NCBI GenBank assembly: GCA_002633005.1
Contig: NMRA01000139.1
Coordinates: 354,624 to 418,623, forward strand
Direction: 5' to 3'
Length of the DNA stretch: 64,000 bases
Source of the DNA: Phoronis australis
Lineage: Eukaryota; Phoronida; Phoronidae
In this document: piece by piece, positions 1 through 10,990 of the stretch
Numbering within the stretch: position 1 is the first letter of the stretch
How the letters are laid out: every line of letters begins with the position of its first letter
Translations under genes and position numbers: made by a program
Notes under the pieces: generated by a model
Told to the model about the DNA's origin: nothing
Database searches by the model: none
What the model saw: only the letters and a program-made list of their open reading frames with translations

Positions 1-440
1 CACAGGCAAAGAAAAACTAAATTGGCAATAGGGAAGACCGCAGCGGTCAGACCTATCATCAAATCTTCATAATGATCATTTGAGTGGTTTAGTGCAGAGA
101 GGTGCAAACCAAAAAGACTCAAAAATAATAAAAATGGCCACTAGGTGGTGCAGGATACGTCGGTCCATTCAAAATCTGGAAGGCGCCATCACTTCCTTAA
201 AAGAGACAATGTTGTTGTTACAGCCGAAAGACACATTTTTAAGATTATTTTTTGGATGGGACAGACTTTTTGAAGTTATTAGTTTTGACTAGAACAGTAC
301 TATAAAACTATAAAATCTGCTGAGTTACTGAAATTTTATTTCCAATCTCCCAATTTTCACCAATGTCTCCCAAACATTTGCTGAAATCAAGGCCAGTGAC
401 TATACCAGCTAAGGACGCTTACAGCCATTCATCAAGTGAG

Positions 441-663
441 AGTTGACTGCACAAGCAGAGGGTTGGCTGCACAAGTAGGGGGTTGGCTCCACAAGTAGAG
501 GGTTGGCTCCACAAGTAGAGGGTTGGCTCCACAAGTAGAGGGTTGGCTGCACAAGTAGAGGGTTGGCTGCACAAGCACATGGTTGGCTCCACAATTACAG
601 GGTTGGCTGCACAAGAAGAGTGTTGGCTGCACAAGTAGAGGGTTGGCTCAAGAAGTACAGGGT
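441..663. repeat. 20-bp minisatellite, about 11 units
   Basis: Eleven head-to-tail units of 20 bp (typical unit ggttggctgcacaagtagag) run without length change from 441 to 660. Variation is confined to a few positions (gctgc/gctcc; aagtagag/aagcacat/aattacag). Open frames exist on the minus strand across the array, but only because the unit lacks stop codons in some frames. I do not regard them as genes. Confidence 0.95.
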
Positions 664-1570
664 TGGACTGGCACCAGGAAGGTTCCTGGTAAAAATCCGT
701 GCTGAGGCTGATCTCACAAAATCACTTATCTCGCTGACAATGTACCTTAAAGAAAGCTATCTGCCATGAAAATCCGAAGATACTTAGGCGAATGCATCAA
801 ACCAAAATTACCATCAAAAAGCACAGCAGAAGTCAGATCCAACCAAAAGTATAATCGTCATCCATTCTCAGCTCCATAGGAACACATCTGGCAACCTTCA
901 TGAACATCCTCCACACAGCATATTAGACGTTGGACGCCCACACAGAGATGACAGTGATGTGCGCCCATACATAATATATGAGGGCACATCAAAAGAACAA
1001 TGTACAGTACCAACATAAATCAACCCATTTGCTATATGTACATCACAATTGGCCTTTTTACTGAGAGTGTAAAATCAATGAGTGCATGTCCCAGAGCATA
1101 AAGCCTTCTACTACAAAATCCAGAAAGTGTCACGCAGGTGATCATCTGCTTGGTAAGCTTGCAGGTGATTCTGGATAGAGCCTACATGTTTTTATGCTAT
1201 CTACGATAAAAAGAAAACCTGGCTGCTGAAATATGGCTAAGATATTATGTTAACGTCAGTTGAAGGTACTGCTCGCAATCATGACAATTATTCCACAATC
1301 TTATTCATACATGGGTCTCTTCATACCAACGTTGACGTGTCAGTCTTTAGGGGAGTTGTAGTCAGTATGAATAGTTAACTTCGGTCATGGATTGAAGTAA
1401 ACCGCGCCAATTAAATTTGCAAAAATAGGTGGATTTAACAGCCAGAGCGTCCACGATGTGGTACGGTATGAACGGTCAGTTTCGGTCTCACAGAAGTTAT
1501 CGCCAGGGGTTACTGTTATCATCAACAATTAAAGGGCAGTGACGTTACTAACAAGAGCAATGCAGAGCAT
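664..1570. other. No gene seen
   Basis: Apart from a tail-like repeat fragment at about 925-985 ('gggcgtcc'-type end with a small palindrome around catacataatatatg), I see no coding exon, RNA gene or clear repeat here. Confidence 0.4.
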
Positions 1571-2429
1571 TGAAATGGGCCCACGAATGTACCGCAAACA
1601 GGGTGCTTCTAGGGTTGCTTATTTGTATCATAAAATGGCCACTCGATGGCAAAAAACGTCAAATCCATCCAAAAACAGGAACATGTCATTGCTTTAGAAA
1701 GCTATTCACCAAATTTCCAAAAATCTGTCAAGGAACTTCAGGGAATCAAATGAAAATGGAAAAAATGAAATTGCTTACTAGAGGGCACAGGGTTCGTTGG
1801 ATCCATGTAAAAGTCATCGTCGTCTGTTGTTAGCTTCATATACATATACTTAGTAAATTTAATGAAGATCCTGCAAACCGTTTAGGAGCTATAGCCATGG
1901 GCGCAAAAAAAACTGCCACAAGGAGGCGCCAGGTTGTTGAGAATCGTCATGATCCATCCTCTTCATAGTAAGAGCATATATGCCAATTTCCGTAATCATC
2001 CTTAGAGCAGTTTGGTTGATAGAGGGTTAGAAACCAAAAAACAGACTCGAAAACAGTAAAAATGGCCACTAAGTGGCGCACACTATGTTGAATCCATCCA
2101 AAAACGGAAGGATAGTATCATCTCACTAATAAATGCCAAAAAATCAAATTTTATGAAAATATGTTGAGGACTTTGAAGATGCAGAGGTAAACCTAAAAAA
2201 CTAAAATTGCCACTAGGGGGCACACCTGCAGTCAGATCCGCCCGAAAGTTCTCTCATGTCGTCCCATCCATAAAAGGAAGACGTGCCAAATTTCAGGAAA
2301 ATAGGTCAAAGGGTGGATGCCGAACGGACGCCGGATAGACGGATGCCCGGACGGATGGATGCTCGGACAGACAGAGATGACGCCAGAATGCATCCACATA
2401 TAAATATGTGGGCACATAATAATTGCTTA

Positions 2430-2881
2430 TATAATCACCAACCGAACTAGAAAATTTTTTATGTCAGTTAGCACATGTAAATGTTCTCAAATTGTCACAT
2501 TAAAAACATCTTAGCATACATGGGAAGTACCATGATTGCTATCTTGTTTTTACTTTGATGACGACAGTGTCACCTACCATTTACGTTGATGCACTTAACT
2601 ACCAAAGAATTCAGTTAAGTTAGCAGTTAACGTTGATGTTCTGCTCATACCAGAGTTAAGTTGTAACTAAGAAAGGACCTTATGACATCTGTCGCTGTTC
2701 GTAAAAAGGTCAACGCAAAGTTTATTATTTTGAAAAATCCCGCTTTAGGTAGTAAAGTGATATCAATCGTGCTCACCTCAGTAAACAGACTTCTGGGCTG
2801 CATTCTGAAAAGCAAGTTTTTTGTGAGAAACGTGAGATCGCGCAAGTCTTCGCAAGATAAAGTTACGCAATATAAGTAAAG
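2430..2881. other. Intergenic, nothing recognised
   Basis: Only short open frames on opposite strands, without splice signals or recognisable motifs. The stretch ends at the left terminus of the next transposon. Confidence 0.4.
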
Positions 2882-3352
2882 TACCGTATTCTCCGTAATA
2901 ACCACCTAGGGCGCTTAGAAAAGTTCGTTTTGGGGGGGGCGGGGTGCTTATCATGACCCAAGGCCGTTGAAACCCGGTCTCCGAAACGGGTGAAATCAGA
3001 AGCTAAGATTCATTATATTTACGCTCTGTGACGTATCTGTAATCTATGAAAGACTTTCTACAAAACCGTGGTGCATTGCTATCAAACTTTGCTGTTAAAT
3101 TACGATCATTTGACAGAACATTGTGTTGAAATCCCAGGGTGAAAACTCGCCAACTGCCTGCCTCTCAATCGTCGATATGGTGACTTGAATGCTTGAATAA
3201 AAATACGGTTTCGACTCAAGCAAATTACCCGAAATCCTCCCTAAGTTTTCCAAGTTTGGCGTCCCTAAGATTTTTAAGTTCCCTTGTAGTCGGGATCATG
3301 TTAGGTTTAAGTACAAATCTGTGCTGATATCATGCCATCTACATGTATGATC

Positions 3353-4308
3353 CAGTGGCGGATCTAGGATATCACAAGGGGGGGCACAACATTTTGTCTG
3401 TAAGCATTTGCACAAACCACGATTGTAGATGTGCATAGCACAGGAAAATTTTCTGTTATTTTTCCTCTAAAAATCAAGAATTTTCCTTGATTCCTGAAGT
3501 ATTATCCAAGAAAAAAGGAAAAAAAAAAAAACCCGGAGAACCTGTCAAACAGGAAAAACTGCAAATACCACAGATTCGAACTCAAGACCTGGTGGATAAA
3601 GCGCGCATACTTTACCACTACACCACCCCAACTTTACTCCTAAGTAGGTACAAAGAGACCTACTTGTTTACGGTTCACAGCGTTTGCGCACAAAACCTAC
3701 TTCTTTTTGGAATGCTTATTACACGTTTTATATTTTGGGCAATCAGTTCGTAACAAATTTGTTGTATTTAAAATAGTCTTCAAATGCCCAAAAGACCAAA
3801 TCCGTTTTTCGTGTTGGCAATAATGACAGGATTGCTTTGGAAATCGTCTTAAGTTAAGGTTTGGCAGAGAGAGAATTATGAGTTTCTGAGTGATTCACTA
3901 AGGCTTCGATTAAAATTCACATCTTACCAGCAGCTTCTGTTTTATCATCGTCACTTAGGTTCCATTTTCTTTAAAAAATGAAGTAAATTTTCTTCATTGC
4001 ACAGTGGAGCAGATGACGGAAACAGAGTCGTAGTGCACAGCGATTCTGCCGGTCGCCTGGGATATTGCGGGAGACCCATAGTTCCGTTACGATTGCGCCG
4101 TATTCCGAATTTGACACTTGAAATTGGATCTGAGCCACCCCCTCCTCCCAAACACTAAAACTGCACACATTTAAATTTTGTTTCATCCGTATAATTTTAA
4201 TTACCGGAGTTAATAAATAACTCAACATTTCCCTACACTCTTGCTGTTTTATTTTTTTGCGGCAGCCAAGGGTGGGGCCCCTGCCCCCCCCCCTAAATCT
4301 GCCTATAG
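3353..4308. mobile_element. Nested hAT-like non-autonomous element
   Basis: The left end begins cagtggcggatctagg. The right end, reverse-complemented, begins ctataggcagatttagg. Both run into long G tracts, the form typical of many invertebrate hAT elements (CAGTGGCGGAT termini). The flanks are 8 bp long, as expected for hAT: gtatgatc (3345-3352) and atgtgatc (4309-4316), matching at 6 of 8 positions. No transposase frame is seen. The insertion splits the older element 2882-5375. The reverse copy near 45.9 kb runs straight through this junction. Confidence 0.65.
3567..3630 (-). tRNA. tRNA-like pseudogene or SINE head
   Basis: Read on the minus strand this stretch starts ggggtggtgtagtggtaaag, a good A box. 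It then has gagttcgaatc, a good B box, with tRNA-like spacing. The acceptor stem and anticodon arm do not pair well, so a functional tRNA is unlikely. It sits inside the hAT-like element, and an A-rich run (about 3511-3531) lies 3' of it on the minus strand. This fits a tRNA-derived SINE fragment. Confidence 0.5.
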
Positions 4309-5375
4309 ATGTGATCAGCAACATGAGAAAAATGTCTGGACGAACACACATGTTGTTGTCATGTGACGTTTGTTTTGAAGTTGTCGGCGTTTGTGAGTAA
4401 GCGAGCGCGTGCGTGTCACCAGAGTTCATTTGCCAGAGCAGAGACCGTCTTTTGGCCAGAGCCACGTAATCTAACGAAATAGATGTGCATTGTATCTAAA
4501 GAACTTTGCACAAGCAGTAGGCCTAAACCACAGCGTGTTTCATTCAGCACTTGACGGTCTCATGTGCTAAAAACGTTTGACATTTGTCTCGGTATGGCCC
4601 ATATTAGTCGTCGTGTGGCTGGATAGGTACATGACTATCTGACAGTTATTTTTCAGTGTAAGGGTGTGTAAGCATTCACTGTCAGTGGTTATTTTATCAG
4701 ATATTTGGCTTAAAAACACCAGTTATGGTTAATCAAACAATTCATTTTAAAAATATCGCAACCATTTTTTATTGTATGAGAAACTGTCGGAAATTAGTGC
4801 TAATATTCATTTCTTGCAGATGCTATGCTACCCGTTTCATGAATGGATAGTTCCCGACTAATGCCTTTCATGACAGGTTCAAGTATGTAGTGCGTGCTTC
4901 CTGGTCACGTGCTTTTAACACTGGCCAAGCTGTTTATTAGTCTTCAATTCGTGGTTTTCATGTGTAGGCCTACAAAGAAATTTGGATTCCTGTTGAAAGC
5001 TTGAAATATCTACAAAGCAATCCCGTAGACAAGTACACTACTTCTGTTCCGAAAGGCCAGACCATTGGTCCTCGCAATATCAGCAAACTTTTGTGTTAGT
5101 TTTGAGGCATGGCGGAAGTTTGAAGAGTATAGTCACGGCTAAATACCGACATAACGGCGGGGCTCGTGGTCTACAAATTTTGCGCACAATGATTTTTTTC
5201 AGGATTGTTGGATATTATTGATAAATTGAAGACGTTACTATAGAGTTTTAGGATTGTAGGTAAGGCAATTTTCGCACGTACACGTTCATGGACTGGGCGC
5301 TTATTTTAGCAAAGTCTGAAAACGCGTGGGGGGGCGCTTATAGGGGCATGGGCAGTTATTACGGCGAATACGGTA

Positions 5376-6286
5376 AATGACGACAATAGATTCAAGTGTA
5401 AGTGCATCTATGGAACCTGATCTTTCAAGGATTTGGGAAATACATGTGTCGTCTAAATGAAAATGACGAAAAACGCACCCATACCAGATACCTACAAGTG
5501 GGTGCGTAACTAATTACTTTCTGGCAATTAAATACTGTAATTAAACAACACACGTATTTACCTGCACAGCCAGGTACAGCAGTCAGAGTGCACACGATAA
5601 AAGGCCATCTGTGATCAAGTCTTTCTTTGAACCCTTGCAAAGGTAAACACATGTGTATTTACACCACACCCTAGTCTGTGAACTTCCTACGTGCTGTAAA
5701 ACAGGATTGAGTGAAGATGATTAAAGGGAAATGTTGCCTTTTTGAAGGCATTTTTGGACAGTTTGGCATATTTTACTTGTAGCTGAAATGTATTTTGCAT
5801 CGTTCCTGCTATTTTTCAATCATTTGAAGGGAATTGTTTGGCCTGGTTATACAAAACTTGCATACGAACATTTTCAACAACTGCAGTTAATGAATACCAG
5901 TTAAAACGTTACTGGAACACCTGGGTTGAAATAAAGTTGAATTGCAGTTGAAATCTTGACTAGGTGAACCAAGAATTTATTTGCATGTGAAAATTTTCAA
6001 CTAGTTTACAATGAACTGTAGTACAACTGGAAGCTTCACTTGTTGGTTGAAATTAAGTGCATCTCTTTGGTGTGGGTATGAAAAAGTGAGGCTGACAGAT
6101 CAACTTCTTCTGGAATTCAACAAGCAATTGAAGTACTAATCCTTAGCACATGTCAGTGAATACATTTGAATTGTGCATAACTGTGAAAATGCCAACAAAA
6201 CGAAGTGCAGGTTAGTTCAAGGATAAAAACAGGATTTTCTATTTACTGAGTAAGGTTGATGTTTGAGATGCAATTCGTGATTGTTT
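5376..6286. other. Intergenic, no gene seen
   Basis: AT-rich sequence with several loose 'gttgaaat' repeats between 5880 and 6060. The part nearest 6286 may be the 3' untranslated part of the LINE that follows on the minus strand. Confidence 0.35.
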
Positions 6287-7870
6287 CTATTGTCTCTGAT
6301 GAAATGACGTGTTATGGGAGTCATTCCAGAGTAAAACTGTAGATAGAAAGAAAGTTAGCGTAGTACGCAATGCCAATGTATGTTCTCTCAAAGATATGAG
6401 AATGGGAATTACGCGAACTAGAAATACGTAGGGGTGGAAGGTATGTGTGGGGAATGGCAACCAGCTTGAGTACTGTCTTGTACATGAGGACAGCTTGTTT
6501 TGAGCAAGTCTTTCTTGAAGAGTGGGACATTTGAGAGTGGTGAGCATAGATGCAACAGAGGAGTATTCTGGAGTCGTCGTCATTAAGCACGAGCCTAGCT
6601 GCTCTATATTGCATTCTTTCTATCTTGTCAATATTGGAGCATGTGGAGGGATCACATACTGAGGAGGAATATACAGTTTTGGGCCTCACTACAAGTGTAG
6701 GCCAAGGCTTTTGTCTCGCAAGGTGCATATTTGAGATTTCGCTTATTGAATCCAAGAGTTCTGTTAGCCTTTGAGGTGATTGTGTCTACGTGTGCATTCC
6801 ACGAAAAAGACTGACCCCAAGGTATGGGGCTTGATTTATGCAAGTGAGCGGTGAGTTGTGAAGACTGTAATTGTATATTATGGGGAACGTTTTGTGTGGA
6901 AACGTAGAATATTGCATTTGGAAATGTTGAAATCCATTTTCCAGGATTTTTCGCAGAAGTAATTGGCAGGCATGGGGGGAAGCAATAGGTCTATGTAGGA
7001 CTGTGTCATTGGCAAGGAGAGGGACATTTGAAAAAATGGAGACAGGATGGTTGTTAATATATCTAGTATGAAGAGTGCAGGACCAAGGATTGAGCCCTGG
7101 GGCACACCGGAATGTATTAAAGAGTTTGATAACTCACCATCCACGACGACTCTCTGTATCAGAAAGACCAGATTTGATCCAATCGTGAGTGAGACCCAAC
7201 ACACTGCAGTATCTGATCTTCTCCCAGAGCCCTAGATGAGATACCTTGTTGAAGGCTTTGGAGAAGTCCAATACAATGGCTTCGGTTTGAGTGCCTACCT
7301 CCATACTTTGAACTAAGTCATCCACGAAAGTGACAAGTTGTGTTTCACATGATCTACGACTACGAAAACCATGATGCCAGGTGTATAATATATTGATTTG
7401 GGTCAAAATGAGGCATAATTATTATTGACAAGTATGTGCTCCATAAGTTTGGAGTATGCAGATGAGTAATATTGGGTGGTAATTTGAATCCAAAGTTGTA
7501 CCATCTTTTATGAAGATGGATGCTATATTTGCAGTTCACCATCCTGACAAGACTGTGGATGATTGATAAGATTTGGTAAATATTTTCTGAAGGACTGGTG
7601 CAATATCTTCTGTGTCTTCTATGAGAAAGTGAGGAAATATTTCATCTGGCCAAACACCTTTATGAGACATGAGGTTCTGCAAGATTTTACATATACCACC
7701 AGTGGCCTGGAGAAGGTTATATCAGGCTTGTGCCCTTGATGGGCATATCTGCACCATTGCCTTTTCTGAAGACCGAGGAAAAGTGTGTGTTTAAAATTAC
7801 TGATTTTGTTTTTGGGTATAGGTGTATAGGACACCATCTTTTTCAGATGAGTTATATTTGGTAATTATTT
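6287..7870 (-). pseudogene. Decayed CR1/L2-like non-LTR retrotransposon (reverse transcriptase)
   Basis: Several overlapping minus-strand frames together give one reverse transcriptase of the CR1/L2 group. From N to C: a segment resembling 'VLQKIF..SYQSS.VLSGW' and 'ANIASIFIKDG..LDSNYHPI' (about 7600-7450); HGFRSRRSCETQL (from 7373); LDFSKAFNKVSHLGL (from 7271); SGVPQGSILGPALF (about 7111-7070). Next comes the catalytic YxDD-type block, here L-A-N-D-T (about 7016-7002), so the first aspartate of the usual A-D-D is replaced by asparagine. The C-terminal region has 'WNAHVDTITSKANRTLGF', 'IERMQYRAARLVLND' and 'LTTLKCPTLQERLAQNK'. At least four frame changes and several stops separate these blocks. 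The endonuclease part is missing, as in a 5'-truncated copy. The element cannot make an active protein as it stands. Class assignment rests on motif order and wording and is fairly sure. The exact clade is not. Confidence 0.85.
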
Positions 7871-8099
7871 GTTGAGCCTTTTGATAAATGTGTAAAACCT
7901 TCTTGAATTGTTACCTTGATAAGGTGTAATTATATTTTTCATGTAATTCCAGTAGATTTAGAGAGTTCCTTGTAAGACTAGTTTCCTGAGATTCAGGAAA
8001 TGTTCTCCATTTGTTTCGATTCCAGTGCATTTTGAGCGGCAAATCCATGCAATTCGATATTTGGTCTTGCAATATGTTATGCATAAGTTATTAGGTGAC

Positions 8100-8200
8100 T
8101 GAGTAAGCCCATTGAGGCTGGGGTGTGTGGTAAATATTCTGTCTTTGGGATTGTATTTACTGGCACCCTTATGTCACTATAATAAACAAATAAATAAATA
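8100..8200 (+). repeat. Possible retroposon 3' tail
   Basis: The sequence ends in aataaacaaataaataaata directly before a trinucleotide array. A degenerate 'aataaa' tail is common at the 3' ends of CR1/L2-type insertions, but I could not identify a coding part upstream on this strand. Confidence 0.3.
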
Positions 8201-8343
8201 GTAGTACTAGTAGCAGCAGCGGCGGCGGCGGCGGCAGCAGGAGCAGGAGCAGGAGCAGCAGCAGGAGCAGCAGCAGGAGCAGCAGCAGGAGCAGGAGCAG
8301 CAGGAGCAGGAGCAGGAGCAGCAGAAGCAGGAGCAGCAGCAGG

Positions 8344-8380
<37 letters not shown>

Positions 8381-8385
8381 ATAAT
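8201..8385. repeat. Compound trinucleotide microsatellite (AGC/GGC/AGG)
   Basis: About 185 bp of triplets: tag/agc, then (ggc)n, then mixed agc and agg, ending in a pure (agc)n run and agtagtaataat. All frames are open inside it, but nothing on either side suggests a coding exon. Confidence 0.97.
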
Positions 8386-9053
8386 GAAACTAAACGGGTA
8401 GATGCGAAATCATTGTTTGCAAACTTTTTATTCTACTCTTCATACAATCCTGTCAATTTTTCGCTACCCGGACCATGCCGTAAAATTATCAGACTCCAAT
8501 AGAAAGAATCTTGTTCCGGTTGAAGCTAGCAACTAAAAACAATTATTCTGGGTGGCTAAACGGGTACGGTGTGAAATGCGTGTCGTTTAGAGACTGAGCT
8601 ACATGGAAAGTATTGAGGAGCAAAATAGAATGACACGATGGGAACCCGCATGGAGTTGGAAGTTATTTCGGGGCTATTCAATTCCTGGAAAACTAACTGT
8701 TGAGTATGAAAGCAGCATAACTCTTACATTTTGTTGTGAAATTTGCTCTTGCGCATCCGAATACGTCATTCAAGTAGGAAACATTTTACTGATTACTAAA
8801 TATACAGCTTTGCGGGGAAAAAACTGACCTGATAAAATCTGACACAAAATTAGTGTCATCAAAAACTACACTCTTCCTTGAGTAAACTAAATTATTTACC
8901 AGTGTAGGCAAACTTGCCATTCTACTGTTATTCTACTGTTATTCTACTGCTAAAGTTGTGGAGCAATCTTTTGCATTGGCTTTCGGCACCTATTGGCCAA
9001 TTTCTTTTTCCGCTGATTCTTCAATCAACTGTTCTTCTTCCACGAGGTTGCAT
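8386..9053. other. Intergenic, nothing recognised
   Basis: No gene, RNA or clear repeat, apart from a short triplicate of 'ttctactgttat' near 8920-8948. Confidence 0.35.
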
Positions 9054-9660
9054 ACATGTCACGACATATTATTGTAACTGATTTCATTTCGATACGAGTT
9101 TTTAGTATCAGCAAACTGAATTTCAGAACAAATTTTGATGCTATGAAGCTGTCATCATCTCCCGAGAGATGTCACAAAAAATTAGGAAATGGCGTGTGCG
9201 CGTGTCACGAGCGTACTGTTTTCAAAACGACGACATACTTTTCATTCTTGCATCAATAATGGATCAACATAAATGATCCATTATCGTTGTTTTATTTACT
9301 GGGTCAAACCATAGCATGCTTCAGAGGATCTGGATCAACTCATTCAGTCTCAGATGTATCTTCTTACTTTTTTTTCAATGTTACAAAACGTGGAGAATTA
9401 CACACGAAAGTGATGTTTATTACGGTAGATTGTTTTTCACTTAAACGGTTGGAACAGGCAAGGCGAAGGTCAGTGGACTCCCAGATGTTGCACACACCCT
9501 GCCGGTCTTTAGCTAGAACATGTTGATACAAGTTTCACAGCGGGGTTATGAGCAGAACTACTCGGGCTGTGTGTACACACAGTGGTACTTAGCTGTACTT
9601 TGATGATAGTCTTCATACAGCTAGCTCAGTGGCTGGCTACATAAGTCCCACATTTGCACT
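9054..9660 (+). repeat. Mosaic dispersed repeat, copy A
   Basis: This stretch aligns by eye, in reverse complement, with 37098-37567 over almost its whole length. Shared blocks include 'gtttttagtat', 'gaagctgtc.tcat.tcccga', 'aggaaatggcg' and gtttttcacttaaacgg. The second half also aligns with 45540-45830 (reverse complement). It has a palindromic end around agtcttcatacagctagctc. No coding content is seen. A second element begins almost directly after it, at 9695. Confidence 0.6.
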
Positions 9661-9694
9661 GAATTGTTCCAGCGCATCCGAATAAAGTAAAGCA

Positions 9695-10456
9695 ACCTAA
9701 TTATCAGATGTTTTGGCACATTTTGCATTATGTTTACTTGGAAATACTACAGATTGTTGTAAATCTTTTACTGAAATAAAGACTTACCTTTATGGAATAG
9801 TTCTGTTACTATATCTTGTCCCCAAAAGCCACATTTAAGTTCTGACTGATCATTAATAAACACAACCAGCAAACCTTCGGAGAACCTAAATATAGGACAC
9901 CGTGTTTCTGTATGCGCCACATCACCGAAAACTGACTAACCAAGTAATGGCCGTGGGCACCTTGTTTTGATATATTTGCTGCTAGGACACAGCTCCATTC
10001 ACAACAAAATTACGCAACATAAAATGTCATCTGATGACAGCACCAAGTTGTTTCGATGAATCAGTGCACACGACTGAAGCACGTGCAACCTCACTGCAGT
10101 TTTTTTATTCTTTGCCTTCTTGATATGACACACGCATGTGCGCAGCTGGGGTTTGACATGAGTTTAAAAACAAATGAAAAAATGACACAGTGATATATTG
10201 TCAGTTCATTGAAAAAGATTTTGTTTTCAACTTTTGTAACCGATTTATGTTATCATCCATTTTAGGCCCACTTGGAGATCTAAATTGCACCCTCTCTCGG
10301 TGAAATCAAAATGAGGCAACGCTGTAAAAATGAGACAGTGCCGGACACTGAATGCAATACAGCGGAATAAAAATTGGTGCCATTTATTTCTCAGATTATG
10401 CTTCAAGTAAAATTTTATTGAATGTCCGATATTTTGGGTCCGTCCAATAGTTAGGT
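9695..10456 (+). mobile_element. ~0.8-kb inverted-repeat MITE, copy 1
   Basis: It starts acctaattatcagatg and ends cgtccaatagttaggt, imperfect inverted repeats of 16 bp. The interior aligns along its full length with 13694-14483, including 'ttggcacattttgcattat', 'tgcaccctctctcggtgaaa' and 'caacgctgtaaaaa'. No transposase frame is present. Its terminal repeats are more diverged than those of copy 2, so it looks the older or more decayed copy. Confidence 0.75.
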
Positions 10457-10879
10457 ACAGAATGTGCACCTCATTTGACTAGTGGAACAGTTCAGATTTT
10501 TTTCCCATAGGATGTTTTTCAATTATAACGTCAAGTTTAGTTGCAAAATATGAACTGCAAACAAAAAAGGAGCGAGTTTGTACCCAGATATAGTTTGGAT
10601 CTTTAATGACTTTCATGACAGTCATATAGCAGGACAGACCTAGCAAAATCGTGGATACTTTTTCAACGAGTATTTTCTCCCTTTTCACAGTGCAAACTTA
10701 GCTACTCGAATATAGGTGTCGGTTAGATAACACTGATTCAACCTTCACATCCGTAACTAGCCTGGTGCTCTCGAGCTTTTCAATGGCGGACTATCTCTCT
10801 TAAAGAGCTACACACTCAAAGTTGAGGATTCTGAAGTGGCACATGTTACGAAATAAAAGTGCACGATGAAATGTGTATG
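10457..10879. other. Intergenic, nothing recognised
   Basis: No coding exon or repeat recognised between the MITE and the next tandem pair. Confidence 0.35.
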
Positions 10880-10990
10880 TACAAGAGTCTAGTGAGGCTG
10901 CAGTGCAATGTTTGCATGGAGTGCAAAGATAGGATATGTACAAGAGTCTATAGTGTGACGGTGCAGTGCAATGTTTGCACGAAATGCAAT
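10880..10990. repeat. Tandem duplication of a ~54-bp unit
   Basis: Two adjacent units begin 'atgtacaagagtcta' (10880 and 10937) and share 'gcagtgcaatgtttgca' (17 bp) and 'gtgcaa' or 'atgcaat' at the end. The second has a few extra bases between these blocks. Confidence 0.8.

Larger units (their letters stand above)
1..2420. repeat. Composite dispersed repeat with diverged internal monomers
   Basis: A module of the form 'aaaatggccactagGtggcgc' with small changes, followed by 'gtcggatccatccaaaaa' and 'ggaag', recurs near 131, 1632, 1908, 2059 and 2203. A further degenerate copy starts the window at about 11. Copies are often preceded by 'gcagaggt' and 'aaaccaaaaa'. Spacing is irregular, so this is an old element with repeated internal units rather than a simple satellite. 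Two tail-like segments, at about 925-985 and 2330-2415, share 'cagagatgac', a 'ggacg'-rich run or its remnant, and a short palindrome around 'cacatataaatatgtg' ending in 'gggcac'. They look like ends of the same family. I see no coding capacity. The transposon class is unknown. Confidence 0.5.
2882..5375. mobile_element. TA-flanked inverted-repeat DNA transposon, non-autonomous
   Basis: The left end reads taccgtattctccgtaataa and the right end, reverse-complemented, taccgtattcgccgtaataa. The two match at 19 of 20 bases, and both continue into 'gcgctta' and G-rich tracts. The outer TA on each side is consistent with a TA target duplication. No transposase is visible in the interior. It carries a nested 956-bp hAT-like insertion (3353-4308). 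Without it the element would be about 1.5 kb. A related copy in opposite orientation lies at about 45830-46398 and lacks the nested insertion. The TIR resembles that of the smaller element at 36126-36721 in its first bases and in its 'gcgctta/taacgccc' composition. Confidence 0.75.

Noticed and set aside
409-634. Cys/Gln/Pro-rich open frames across the 20-bp array
   Set aside because: They are generated by the tandem unit in three frames. No start context, splice site or flanking coding sequence is present.
3971-4465. 164-codon minus-strand frame
   Set aside because: It crosses the right end of the hAT-like element and the outer transposon, so it cannot be one ancestral gene.
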